The notes below the pieces were generated by a model. It did not search any database. It saw only the letters and a program-made list of their open reading frames with translations, and had not been told where the DNA came from. Below, in pieces: positions 32,850 through 40,613 of a DNA stretch of 46,260 bases. The position numbers and the translations under genes are program-made. The DNA is from Bradyrhizobium manausense. Lineage in GTDB: Bacteria > Pseudomonadota > Alphaproteobacteria > Rhizobiales > Xanthobacteraceae. The stretch spans positions 1 through 46,260 of the forward strand of contig NZ_JAFCLG010000032.1 in the NCBI RefSeq assembly GCF_018129685.1, written 5' to 3'. Each line of letters starts with the position of its first letter. Positions within the stretch are counted from its first letter, which is position 1.

Positions 32850-33619
32850 CGGGCGTCTTCAACGATTCCTATGCGGCGACCTATGATACGGTCTATGCCG
32901 AGAAAAACTACGCCGCCGAATGCAAGGCGGTGGAGAATCTGATCGCCAAGTTCGGGCGCGGCGAAGCCAGGAAAATGCTGGACTTAGGCTGCGGAACGGG
33001 CAGGCATGCCGTGATATTCGCAGGCGACGGCTTTGATGTAACGGGTGTTGATCAATCCGAATCGATGGTCGCGCGTGCGCGCGACCGCGCGACGCAGATG
33101 AAGCTCGGCGCCAACCCGAAATTTCTTTGCGGGGATATCCGGAATTTCCCGGCCACCTCGCCGTTTGATGTGGCCGTGATGAATTTCAACGTCATCGGCT
33201 ACATGGCTAGCAATGACGACGCGCTGGGCGCGCTGGGCGCGGCGCGAAAAAACCTGCGGCAGAACGGCTTGCTGATTGCGGATTTCTGGTATGGGCCCGC
33301 CGTGGTCACGGATCCACCGGGCGAGAACACACGGGAGTTCGAGACTGGCGATGTACGCGTTGTCAGGTTCTCTTCAGGTCTTCATTTGCCCGACCGCCAG
33401 TGTTGCGAGATTACGGTCAAGGTCACGCGCCTGCAGGGCGATCGCGTCCTCGATGAGGCACTGGAAACCCATCGGGTCCGGTACTTCTTCCCGCTGGAGC
33501 TTGAATTGATGCTTCGCGTCAGCGGATTTCAACTGATGGCACTGACCGGCTTCCCTGACATCGACGCGCCCGTGAGCGCGCGCAAGTGGGCTGCAGCGGT
33601 GGTCGCTGTCGCGATCTGA
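32846..33619 (+). CDS. Class I SAM-dependent methyltransferase, DesVI/TylM1-like
   Basis: A 257-residue methyltransferase with motif I MLDLGCGTGRH (44-54) and the acidic loop GVDQSE (67-72). The N-terminal YAATYDTVYAEKNY segment and overall length resemble sugar N,N-dimethyltransferases such as DesVI/TylM1, which methylate an amino group of an NDP-deoxyamino sugar. It follows the aminotransferase with a 4-nt overlap, so methylation of the amino group just installed is the natural reading. It starts with GTG at 32846. A role as an O-methyltransferase cannot be excluded. Confidence 0.75.
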   Translation: MTGVFNDSYAATYDTVYAEKNYAAECKAVENLIAKFGRGEARKMLDLGCGTGRHAVIFAGDGFDVTGVDQSESMVARARDRATQMKLGANPKFLCGDIRNFPATSPFDVAVMNFNVIGYMASNDDALGALGAARKNLRQNGLLIADFWYGPAVVTDPPGENTREFETGDVRVVRFSSGLHLPDRQCCEITVKVTRLQGDRVLDEALETHRVRYFFPLELELMLRVSGFQLMALTGFPDIDAPVSARKWAAAVVAVAI

Positions 33620-33628
33620 TTTGCTCAG

Positions 33629-34354
33629 TCAGCTCGATTGCGAGGCCTGCGGCTTTGTAGCGACCTGCAGATACATTACGGCCGCCATATCGAGCAAAGG
33701 ATAGGCCTCGAGTTTTTCATACGGCCAAAGCATTCTCACGAATTCGGGGCCCGCACGCCAATGGAGCACGCGGTTCACCTTCAGGCTCATGCCGGATTCG
33801 TGCAGCATGCGCGCAACGTTCGAGCGCGTGGCGGTAAACTGGCTCCATTCCAGCCGGTCTTTCGCGGCCTTGATGAAGTTGACGGGGTTCCAGACGATCG
33901 GCTCGCACACCACGATCGCGCCGCCGGGTCTCAAATGGTCGCGCATGGATTCAATGGACGCTCGCGCGTCTTCGAAATGATGCATCGCGCCGCTGCAGAA
34001 GATCGCATCAAAGGTCTTGTCGGTGGCGATGTTTTCCGCAGCCGAGACCACGTAGTCGACATCGAATTTGGCAAGCCGGATCTTCGCCTTCTCCAGCATC
34101 TTGGGCGAGATGTCCGACAAAGTGTAGCGAATATTGCGATGCGCGTTGGCTTCGAGGAAGTGGTAGGCATGAATGCCGGTACCGCCGCCAAGTTCCATCA
34201 CGTCGTAGGATTCGAGCGCGGGCAGGTGGTCGAACATCACCTTCGAGATCTGATCGATCTTATAAAGATGGTTGGAATTCTCGCGATTGTAGGTCTCGTC
34301 GAAATGATCGGCGATCGTTTCGTAGTGGTCGAGATTGTCTTGGCGTGCGGACAT
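33629..34354 (-). CDS. Class I SAM-dependent methyltransferase
   Basis: A 241-residue protein with the class I methyltransferase fold: VMELGGGTGIHAYHF (52-66) binds SAM, YTLSDISP follows it, and AIFCSGAMHHF (about 108-118) is motif post-II/III. It lies convergent with the N-methyltransferase at 32846 and 125 nt downstream of the GT-C gene on the same strand. The start at 34354 has AGAGGG 10 nt upstream; an ATG at 34378 would add 8 residues. O-, N- or C-methylation of a sugar or lipid are all possible. No residue singles out the substrate. Confidence 0.75.
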   Translation of the reverse strand: MSARQDNLDHYETIADHFDETYNRENSNHLYKIDQISKVMFDHLPALESYDVMELGGGTGIHAYHFLEANAHRNIRYTLSDISPKMLEKAKIRLAKFDVDYVVSAAENIATDKTFDAIFCSGAMHHFEDARASIESMRDHLRPGGAIVVCEPIVWNPVNFIKAAKDRLEWSQFTATRSNVARMLHESGMSLKVNRVLHWRAGPEFVRMLWPYEKLEAYPLLDMAAVMYLQVATKPQASQSS

Positions 34355-34479
34355 AAAGTCGCGTCCCTCTAAGGCCATGCCTGAATTGTGGTAGCCTCAA
34401 CCTTGCCACACGGCGCGAAAATGCACAACCAACCTCGCGATTGCAGGGCGGATGGGCCGCGCGCCGGGTTCGCCTTGAA

Positions 34480-36162
34480 TCAGTCGCGGCGCTGATACAG
34501 TTCGAATGTGCGATCTCCCACCTTCGCGACCGATGCAAGGCTGAAGCGCCTGGCCACCACGTCGCCGAACGGAATGCCATCGCGGACCGTGCGGGCAAGC
34601 ACATCGCCGTAACTCGCGCGTCGCTCGACCAGCAGCGTGCGATAATCGCGATCAAGCGCCCGTCGCATATTGTCCTCGTTCCAGAACCCGGCTTCCCAGG
34701 TGATCGCGTCTATTTTTGCGCGATCCTCGGGCGTTACTCCGGGCTTCGGTTCGCGATAATTGGTCGGAAGATAGAGCGACCGAGCCTCGATGACGCCGCC
34801 CGCCAACCAAACCGCTTGTGCGGCCTCTACTCTGTCGCTCAGCACCAGCACGCGGCCCGTCGGAGGAAGGATCGGTCGCAATTGCGCCGCCAGCTCTGTC
34901 GCCGCCGTTCGGACCAAGTCGGTCTTGGGGCGCAACAAGGTGGGGAACGAGGGGGAGGCGTGCATTACCACGGCCATGACGCATACGCAGATGAACGCGG
35001 CGAACACCGGGCGTGAGTTAAGCGTGAGCCGAGAAATTTCGCCGAGTAAAGCCGCTACGCCGAGCGCTCCGACCGGCAGGAAGTAGTTCGTGTAGGGAAT
35101 GATGCAATCGACGCAGTAGGACAACGATAGCAGATAGTGCAGCAACGTCGCAGTCCAGAAATAGACCAGGATGAGATCGATCGGCTTGATCCGTCGCTCG
35201 CCAGGCCCGCGCCAGGCCGAGAGAATCCGCAGCGCGACCACGGCGAGTGTCATGGCCGATACGGCAAAGTAGGGCCGAAAGAAATACAGGTAAAAGTAGG
35301 TCGGCACCTCCCTAAGCGAGAGCACGGGATCGAGAGGAGAAACGGTCAGAGGGAGGATTTTTGAAATTGGCGCGGGCGGCGCGCCCAGCAAGGAAGCAAT
35401 CTGCGACAGCCCGGGCACGTCGAGGACTACTTCCAATAGTCCATTCCCGAACACCCACAACGTCGCAAGAGAAGCGGCTAAGAATGTCACGACAGCAACC
35501 GCCAGGCATTCGATTTTTCGCCGCGGCTCAATCAGAAGCGCCCAGGCAGCCGGCAGCATGGCGATCGGCAGCATGTTCGGGCGCGTGAACAGCAGAGCCC
35601 ACAGAATGATGCCCGACAAACCCCACGCGATCCATCGCGTGCGCACGGCAAGCAGCACCAGTATGAGTGCCAGCGACAGGCAACTCACCAATGCATAGGG
35701 CGTCGCCGTGGCAAAATAGGTTAACGTGACGGGATAGCCTGCGACAAGAACCGCCGCGCCCGTGCCCGCCAGGCGTGATTGGCCGATGCGCGTGCCGGTC
35801 AGATAAACCAGCACCAGACATGCGATGGCGAAGAAGATCGCCAGTGCCCGGCCAGGAAGATAGCCGATGCCGAATAGCCACTCCATGGCGCCGACGCTGT
35901 AGAACGGCAGCGGCATGTAGAAGGTCGGATCGATCGCTGAATAAGGCGGTACCTGCCCAGTCAGGTACCAATACCCCTTCATCAGGTATTTGCCTTCGTC
36001 CATCCAGGTGTCGAGCGTGAGCGCGTTGAAGGCAAGCTGGCAGAGGGCAAACAACAGGCAGATGATCAGGATCGGCAAGGCGAAACGGTCGCCCGTCTTG
36101 CCGACGAGCCTTCCGTCCGAATCCGTTGTTCGATCGGGCACGTGTTGCGGGCGGAAGATCAT
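34480..36162 (-). CDS. GT-C membrane glycosyltransferase (PMT/ArnT-like)
   Basis: A 560-residue polytopic protein with about 11 to 13 hydrophobic segments and a C-terminal soluble part. The acidic pair D55-E56 lies in the first extracytoplasmic loop (LDTWMDEGKYL), the typical catalytic position of GT-C enzymes, which use polyprenyl-phosphate-linked sugars on the periplasmic side. An ATG at 36162 follows the upstream gene by 8 nt. Longer in-frame starts would run into that gene's coding region and are rejected. With the ArnC/DPM1-like GT2 at 38430 it suggests periplasmic decoration of lipid A, O-antigen or protein. The sugar is unknown. Confidence 0.78.
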   Translation of the reverse strand: MIFRPQHVPDRTTDSDGRLVGKTGDRFALPILIICLLFALCQLAFNALTLDTWMDEGKYLMKGYWYLTGQVPPYSAIDPTFYMPLPFYSVGAMEWLFGIGYLPGRALAIFFAIACLVLVYLTGTRIGQSRLAGTGAAVLVAGYPVTLTYFATATPYALVSCLSLALILVLLAVRTRWIAWGLSGIILWALLFTRPNMLPIAMLPAAWALLIEPRRKIECLAVAVVTFLAASLATLWVFGNGLLEVVLDVPGLSQIASLLGAPPAPISKILPLTVSPLDPVLSLREVPTYFYLYFFRPYFAVSAMTLAVVALRILSAWRGPGERRIKPIDLILVYFWTATLLHYLLSLSYCVDCIIPYTNYFLPVGALGVAALLGEISRLTLNSRPVFAAFICVCVMAVVMHASPSFPTLLRPKTDLVRTAATELAAQLRPILPPTGRVLVLSDRVEAAQAVWLAGGVIEARSLYLPTNYREPKPGVTPEDRAKIDAITWEAGFWNEDNMRRALDRDYRTLLVERRASYGDVLARTVRDGIPFGDVVARRFSLASVAKVGDRTFELYQRRD

Positions 36163-36170
36163 GTTGGATT

Positions 36171-37145
36171 CTATATTCCGTCTGCCGCGGATTGTGTCGG
36201 CGCTGCAACTCGAACACGCAAACGATACCACTCCAAAAAGGCTCCGACGATCGCCAGCATACCATTGACTGCGATCATGAGGGCCGAGATCGCCAACGCA
36301 TCGACCATTGAAACGTCCTGAAGACGCAGGAGCGCCACGAGCGCGCCGCCCGACGCCAACTGACCGATCGTGATTGGAATGAGTCCGGCAACGCTCGTCA
36401 GCCCTCCGATCCAGCACCAGTCGAAGAAATCAACACGAACCCCGACCCCGGCGGCCAAAACCATGAAAGTCAGAACATTCACGATGTGCACCAGCGCGCC
36501 GACCAGCACTCCGGCCAAGACGCGCCAGGGGTTTGCGGTCGCTATGTGCCATTGTTGAATCGCTGTCCGCAGTTCACGCGCGACGATAGACGAATAGGCT
36601 GATGTCCTGCCTTCCACCCACGACGCAAGTCGCTCGGCACGGAGAAAAAAAGCATCGTGGCGCAGCGCAATCAACATGACGACCAACAACGTCAAACCAG
36701 CCAGCGCGATCTGCTGTAGCTGCAGCGGATACTGACTTGAGGATAACGCAAAACCAACCACCGAGACCGACAACATTCCGATGAAGGAGGTTAGCCGATC
36801 GGTGATTACGGAAACGGTTGCGCCGCCGACACTGCCGGATTGGCGAGAGATCAGGTAGATCTTCGCGGCCTCTCCGCTGGCCTGACCCAGAAAGAAGAAG
36901 CTGTAGAACTGTCCGATGAGCGCCGTTCTGAAGAGTTCTGCCATCTTGATGGTCGGGATAACGAAACGCCACTTCGCGGCAGTCAGCCCGACGGCAAGCA
37001 TGGACAGCGCGAAGGCTTCTACGATGACGCGGAAACTCGATCGGAGAATGACGGCGTAGATTTCACGAATGCCGCTGAGCCAGACCACGACCCCTATGAT
37101 GATCGGGACCGTGATCCATTTCAGGAACAACAAGAGCCTTCGCAT
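36171..37145 (-). CDS. LPG-synthase TM/UPF0104-like membrane protein
   Basis: A 324-residue polytopic protein matching the lysylphosphatidylglycerol-synthase transmembrane (UPF0104/AglD) family. The conserved FRTALIGQFYSFFFLGQ... region lies near residues 72-88, with EAAKIYL (about 92-98) and SVITDRLTSFIGML (about 112-125). Members of this family are proposed flippases or membrane partners in glycan and lipid modification. It lies 8 nt upstream of the GT-C gene, so the two are co-expressed. A role in moving polyprenyl-phosphate sugar is inference from family and neighbourhood. Confidence 0.8.
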   Translation of the reverse strand: MRRLLLFLKWITVPIIIGVVVWLSGIREIYAVILRSSFRVIVEAFALSMLAVGLTAAKWRFVIPTIKMAELFRTALIGQFYSFFFLGQASGEAAKIYLISRQSGSVGGATVSVITDRLTSFIGMLSVSVVGFALSSSQYPLQLQQIALAGLTLLVVMLIALRHDAFFLRAERLASWVEGRTSAYSSIVARELRTAIQQWHIATANPWRVLAGVLVGALVHIVNVLTFMVLAAGVGVRVDFFDWCWIGGLTSVAGLIPITIGQLASGGALVALLRLQDVSMVDALAISALMIAVNGMLAIVGAFLEWYRLRVRVAAPTQSAADGI

Positions 37146-37317
37146 TAAATAATCCCGGTCTTTGAGATACCTTTCCGCCGCAGCCCTCGTTCCACCGTGG
37201 AAGACTTCATGGAACGATACCTGACGACGTAACGGCTATGACGACCACTTTCCCGGAGACGAGGTCCCATCTACTGGCCGATCGGTCGAGGAGGGCTGCA
37301 ACCACACTCCGACACGG

Positions 37318-37914
37318 TCACGGTTCAAGCCGCAACAGCAACAGTCTTACGCGGCGTGAAACGAGGGCAATGATCGTTGCGGTAAGCAAGATCGCCAGTA
37401 GCGGAAACGCAAGCGGCACGCCGGTGGATCTGTCGTGGAGCAGCGAAGCCCTGCCGGTCGCGCCGAGAAATGCAAACAGGAATACTTGTGGGGCACTGAA
37501 GATGAAGGTCGCGATTGAATAACTTACGATGTCAATATTTGTCAGCCCGAACAGGTAGTTTTGTAATGCGCTGGGAACGGGCGCTCCGAGGCGCGCCAGA
37601 GCGATTATACGCCAGCCTTCGGCGTCTACCGCTTGCGCGACAACCTTGAGCCTCGGCTTCGTTTCCAGCATTCTGCGGCACCAGTTCGAAGCAATGTACC
37701 GCGACGTACAGAATGCGAGGATTCCGCCGACCGTCCCGCTCAGCAGAATGATTGGCGCAGCCGCCACTCCGTACGTCACGCCGACCGCAATGATCAGCAC
37801 GGTGCGAGGAAAGACGACGAAGGCGGTCAACAAAAAAAGCAGGCAAATTGCCGCCGCGGAAACCGGCGTCAAGCTGCCAAAATGCTGAAGCCAATCATTG
37901 AGCGCTTCCGTCAT
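37318..37914 (-). CDS. VTT/DedA-like membrane protein (TVP38 family)
   Basis: A 198-residue membrane protein with the VTT (SNARE-associated, TVP38/TMEM64) domain. It shows FVVFPRTVLIIAVGVTYG, a GGILAFCTSRYIA re-entrant region and RLGAPVPSALQNYLFGL, the last being a hallmark of the family. The start is uncertain: ATG 37914 gives a protein beginning near the domain, while ATG 37995 adds 27 residues that look unlike a membrane-protein N-terminus. DedA-family proteins are now linked with recycling of polyprenyl phosphate or phospholipid scrambling. Here it lies 172 nt upstream of the UPF0104-like gene on the same strand. Confidence 0.75.
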   Translation of the reverse strand: MTEALNDWLQHFGSLTPVSAAAICLLFLLTAFVVFPRTVLIIAVGVTYGVAAAPIILLSGTVGGILAFCTSRYIASNWCRRMLETKPRLKVVAQAVDAEGWRIIALARLGAPVPSALQNYLFGLTNIDIVSYSIATFIFSAPQVFLFAFLGATGRASLLHDRSTGVPLAFPLLAILLTATIIALVSRRVRLLLLRLEP

Positions 37915-37995
37915 CAGTTGAATATCAGTCCAAATCCATGGCCGCCCACTGCTGGACGCCGGAACCACTGCAGCCGATTTCGTACATCGACTCAT

Positions 37996-38429
37996 GGCAA
38001 CGCTGACTTAGGCCCAAACCGAACCGATCCGTACGGAAAGCGTAACGATGCCGGCTATCCTCTAGCAAATCGAAATTGCCGTGGCTATAGGCGCTTTGGG
38101 ACGGAGGAGGGACGTTTCAATGGGGCAAATTCGCCTGAGCGCGGATCGAGAAGCCACCAAGTGATGCGTTCCGGCCACGGACGGCTGCCTCGCAATTGAT
38201 GGCCCGGCCCGGCACTTCCCTCTTTCGCCGGATTGGGCTAGCGAAGTCCCTTGGGGGGCATCCCCGCAAGGGGACTGGTATTGACGAGCCGGGAGGCGCA
38301 AGCGGCCTTCCGTCGTTGCGATGCCTCGGCTTTCGGTTTTTTGCAGAATGCGAGCATGGATCCGGGCAAGCATCCTGGTTTCGCCGAACCGGATGCTTTC
38401 GATTTTGACTACTGTTCTGAGGGGCAAAG
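37996..38429. promoter_or_regulatory. 434-nt leader region with two hairpins upstream of the GT2 gene
   Basis: Between the divergent VTT gene and the GT2 gene. Two plus-strand hairpins are visible. AGTCCCTTGGGGGG at 38245-38258 pairs with CCCCGCAAGGGGACT (38262-38276), with one bulge. GCATCC (38370-38375) plus GGTT pairs with AACC plus GGATGC (38391-38396), followed by TTTCGATTTTGAC. The second lies about 33 nt before the ATG at 38430 and could be an attenuator or a terminator of upstream transcription. Open frames in this gap do not look coding. A promoter was not identified. Confidence 0.4.
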
Positions 38430-39461
38430 ATGACGAGCAGCGTTGATAGATCCGTTGAGCCGCGGCTGAGCGTTGTGATCGCGGTCTTCAATGAGGAGAA
38501 CAACCTCTCGGCGCTCGTTGACGAGATCAACGCGGTCTGCGATGGGCGAGGTTGGGTGCGCGAGATTATCGTGGTGGACGACGGTTCGACCGATGAGAGC
38601 GCGCGCGTGGCGGGTTCTATGGCGAACGTCACGGTATTCCGCTTTCGACGCAACTTTGGACAGACCGCTGCCTTCGATGCCGGTTGCCACGCCGCCAAGT
38701 ATGAATACGTCATAACGATGGACGGCGACGGGCAGAACGATCCCGCCGACATTCCCAATTTGATCGCGCATCTGGAGGCCAACAATCTGGACGTGGTCTC
38801 GGGCTGGCGCGTTAACCGGCAAGATACGTTTGGCAAGCGCTTCGTCTCGCGCGGCGCAAACCTGCTGCGCAAGCTGTTCCTCAACGACACGATTCACGAC
38901 AGCGGCTGCTCGTTGAAGGTCTACCGCCGTGAATGTTTCGACAATGTTCGCCTGTACGGCGAGATGCACCGGTTTATCCCGGCGCTGCTCGAAATGCAGG
39001 GGTTCTCCGTCGGAGAGCTGCCCGTCAATCACCGGCCGCGCCGGAGCGGGATCTCGAAATACAACGCGGTCCGGACCATCAAGGGGTTCGCCGATATGGT
39101 GCTGCTCTGGTTCTGGCGCAGCTATTCGGTCAGGCCGATCCACCTGCTTGGCGGCATCGGTGTCCTGTTCTTCGTCGTGGCGGCGATCTTCGGCTGTCGC
39201 ACAGTCTGGCTATTCCTCACCGACAGGAAACTATCGAGCACGCTGGAGCCGTTGCTCACCGTCTTCAGCTTCATCGCGGGGCTGCTGTTCGTGTCGCTGG
39301 GAATCCTGACCGACATCTTGATCAAGATCTACTACGCTATAGCCGCTGAGCGCTATTATTCCGTCCGCGAGATCATCAAGAACGGCACGGTGACAAAGGT
39401 GACTGGCCGCCCGAACGGGCTCGAAGCTCAGATTGCTCCTCGAGCCACGTCCCATGATTGA
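38430..39461 (+). CDS. GT2 polyprenyl-phosphate glycosyltransferase (ArnC/DPM1-like)
   Basis: A 343-residue inverting GT2 enzyme. The nucleotide-binding part has VVIAVFNEEN (15-24) and VVDDGSTD (48-55). RRNFGQTAAFDAG (73-85) is the ArnC/DPM1 signature, and the catalytic D98-G-D100 lies in TMDGDGQNDP. Two C-terminal membrane segments (about 235-255 and 272-305) anchor it. Such enzymes transfer a sugar from NDP-sugar to undecaprenyl phosphate. GAGGGGCAAAG lies just before ATG 38430, a good ribosome-binding site. It overlaps the following GT4 gene by 8 nt. The product probably feeds the GT-C enzymes nearby. Confidence 0.88.
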   Translation: MTSSVDRSVEPRLSVVIAVFNEENNLSALVDEINAVCDGRGWVREIIVVDDGSTDESARVAGSMANVTVFRFRRNFGQTAAFDAGCHAAKYEYVITMDGDGQNDPADIPNLIAHLEANNLDVVSGWRVNRQDTFGKRFVSRGANLLRKLFLNDTIHDSGCSLKVYRRECFDNVRLYGEMHRFIPALLEMQGFSVGELPVNHRPRRSGISKYNAVRTIKGFADMVLLWFWRSYSVRPIHLLGGIGVLFFVVAAIFGCRTVWLFLTDRKLSSTLEPLLTVFSFIAGLLFVSLGILTDILIKIYYAIAAERYYSVREIIKNGTVTKVTGRPNGLEAQIAPRATSHD

Positions 39462-40590
39462 ACCAAGTGCACGGAGAATGACCAGCGACGTGTCTCCGGA
39501 ATTGGCTCCGTTGAGACAGGTCGGAATCAGTGCATTTCCGTTGTCGATGGGGCGCGATACTGGGCGCGGCCTCGAGCGGGTAATTGCCGAGCTAGTGACC
39601 GGCCTCGATGCCATCAGACAGCCTTATGTCTTCCACGATCGCGGCATGCTTCTCACCGAAGCCGCCGTGCTTCGGCAGGCGGCGAATTTCCTGTGGGACT
39701 TGCGCGGCGTCCGCCACGACGTCTGGTTCAGCGTCTATTCGGTGTCGGCCGTCTTCACGATCCTGGCGCGCAAGCGCCCCGTGGTTACCGGGGTCTACGA
39801 TCTCATCCCCTTTCTGGCGCGGGGCTACGACAACTATCTGAAATATTCCATCAAGCGCCGCTGTATCGAATTCGCCTGTCGGCACAGCGATGGACTGATC
39901 GTGCCGTTTCCATCGACGGCCGAACAGGTCGTCAACATGTTCGGGGTGCAGCCGGATCGTATCGGTGTCATCCCGCTCGGCATCGACCACGACAGGTTCT
40001 GGTGTGACGCCGCAATCCCCAAGCGCAAATTCCGCATCGGGTTTTTGGGTGAAGCCAAGCGGGCGAAGGGGCTCGATACCGCGATCCTCGCCTTTGCCGA
40101 AGTTGCCAGGCAGAATCCGGACGCGTTTCTGGCTATCGCAAGCGGCGGAAATGAACTGGAAGAGATGAAGGATCTGGCGCGCAAGAACATTCCGCCGGAC
40201 AGGTATGAGTTTGTCGGCTTCGTGCCAGAAGAGAACATGAGGCAGTTCTATTCCGAGCTGGATCTGTTTTTGTTTCCGTCGCGATATGGCTTCGGCATGA
40301 GCGCGGTCGAGGCCATGGCCTGCGGAACACCCGCCATCGCGGGCCGAACCCTCGATTCGACGGATTTCTTTACCCACGAACTTTCGCTGGTGGACCCGAA
40401 CTCGCCCGCGGAACTGGCTGCGCGGATATCGCTGCTTCTGACCGACCGGCAGCGTCATGCTGAGTTGCGGGAGTGGGCGCTGAAGCGGGTTCAGTCCCTT
40501 TCGTGGACACGCATGGCCGAGAAGTATGTGGAGTTCTGGAAGCAGATACGGGATCGTTACCGATCCGGCGATCGTACCCCGTCTGCTTGA
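39454..40590 (+). CDS. GT4-family glycosyltransferase
   Basis: A 378-residue GT-B glycosyltransferase. The C-terminal half shows the GT4 donor-binding pattern: RIGFLGEAKRAKGLDTAILAF near 185-205, a FVGFVPEENMRQFYSE stretch, and YGFGMSAVEAMACGTP near 275-290 with the E-x7-E region. ATG 39454 overlaps the end of the GT2 gene by 8 nt. Alternatives are TTG 39433 and ATG 39478, the latter with GGAG close upstream. It should add a sugar in the cytoplasm; donor and acceptor are unknown. Confidence 0.78.
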   Translation: MIEPSARRMTSDVSPELAPLRQVGISAFPLSMGRDTGRGLERVIAELVTGLDAIRQPYVFHDRGMLLTEAAVLRQAANFLWDLRGVRHDVWFSVYSVSAVFTILARKRPVVTGVYDLIPFLARGYDNYLKYSIKRRCIEFACRHSDGLIVPFPSTAEQVVNMFGVQPDRIGVIPLGIDHDRFWCDAAIPKRKFRIGFLGEAKRAKGLDTAILAFAEVARQNPDAFLAIASGGNELEEMKDLARKNIPPDRYEFVGFVPEENMRQFYSELDLFLFPSRYGFGMSAVEAMACGTPAIAGRTLDSTDFFTHELSLVDPNSPAELAARISLLLTDRQRHAELREWALKRVQSLSWTRMAEKYVEFWKQIRDRYRSGDRTPSA

Positions 40591-40613
40591 GACAACCCCG
40601 ACGAGGGCGCGGC

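Noticed and set aside
36163..36417. Upstream extension of the GT-C gene at 34480-36162
   Set aside because: The extra 85 residues overlap the UPF0104-like coding sequence and are Arg-rich without a membrane segment; the ATG at 36162 is the sensible start.
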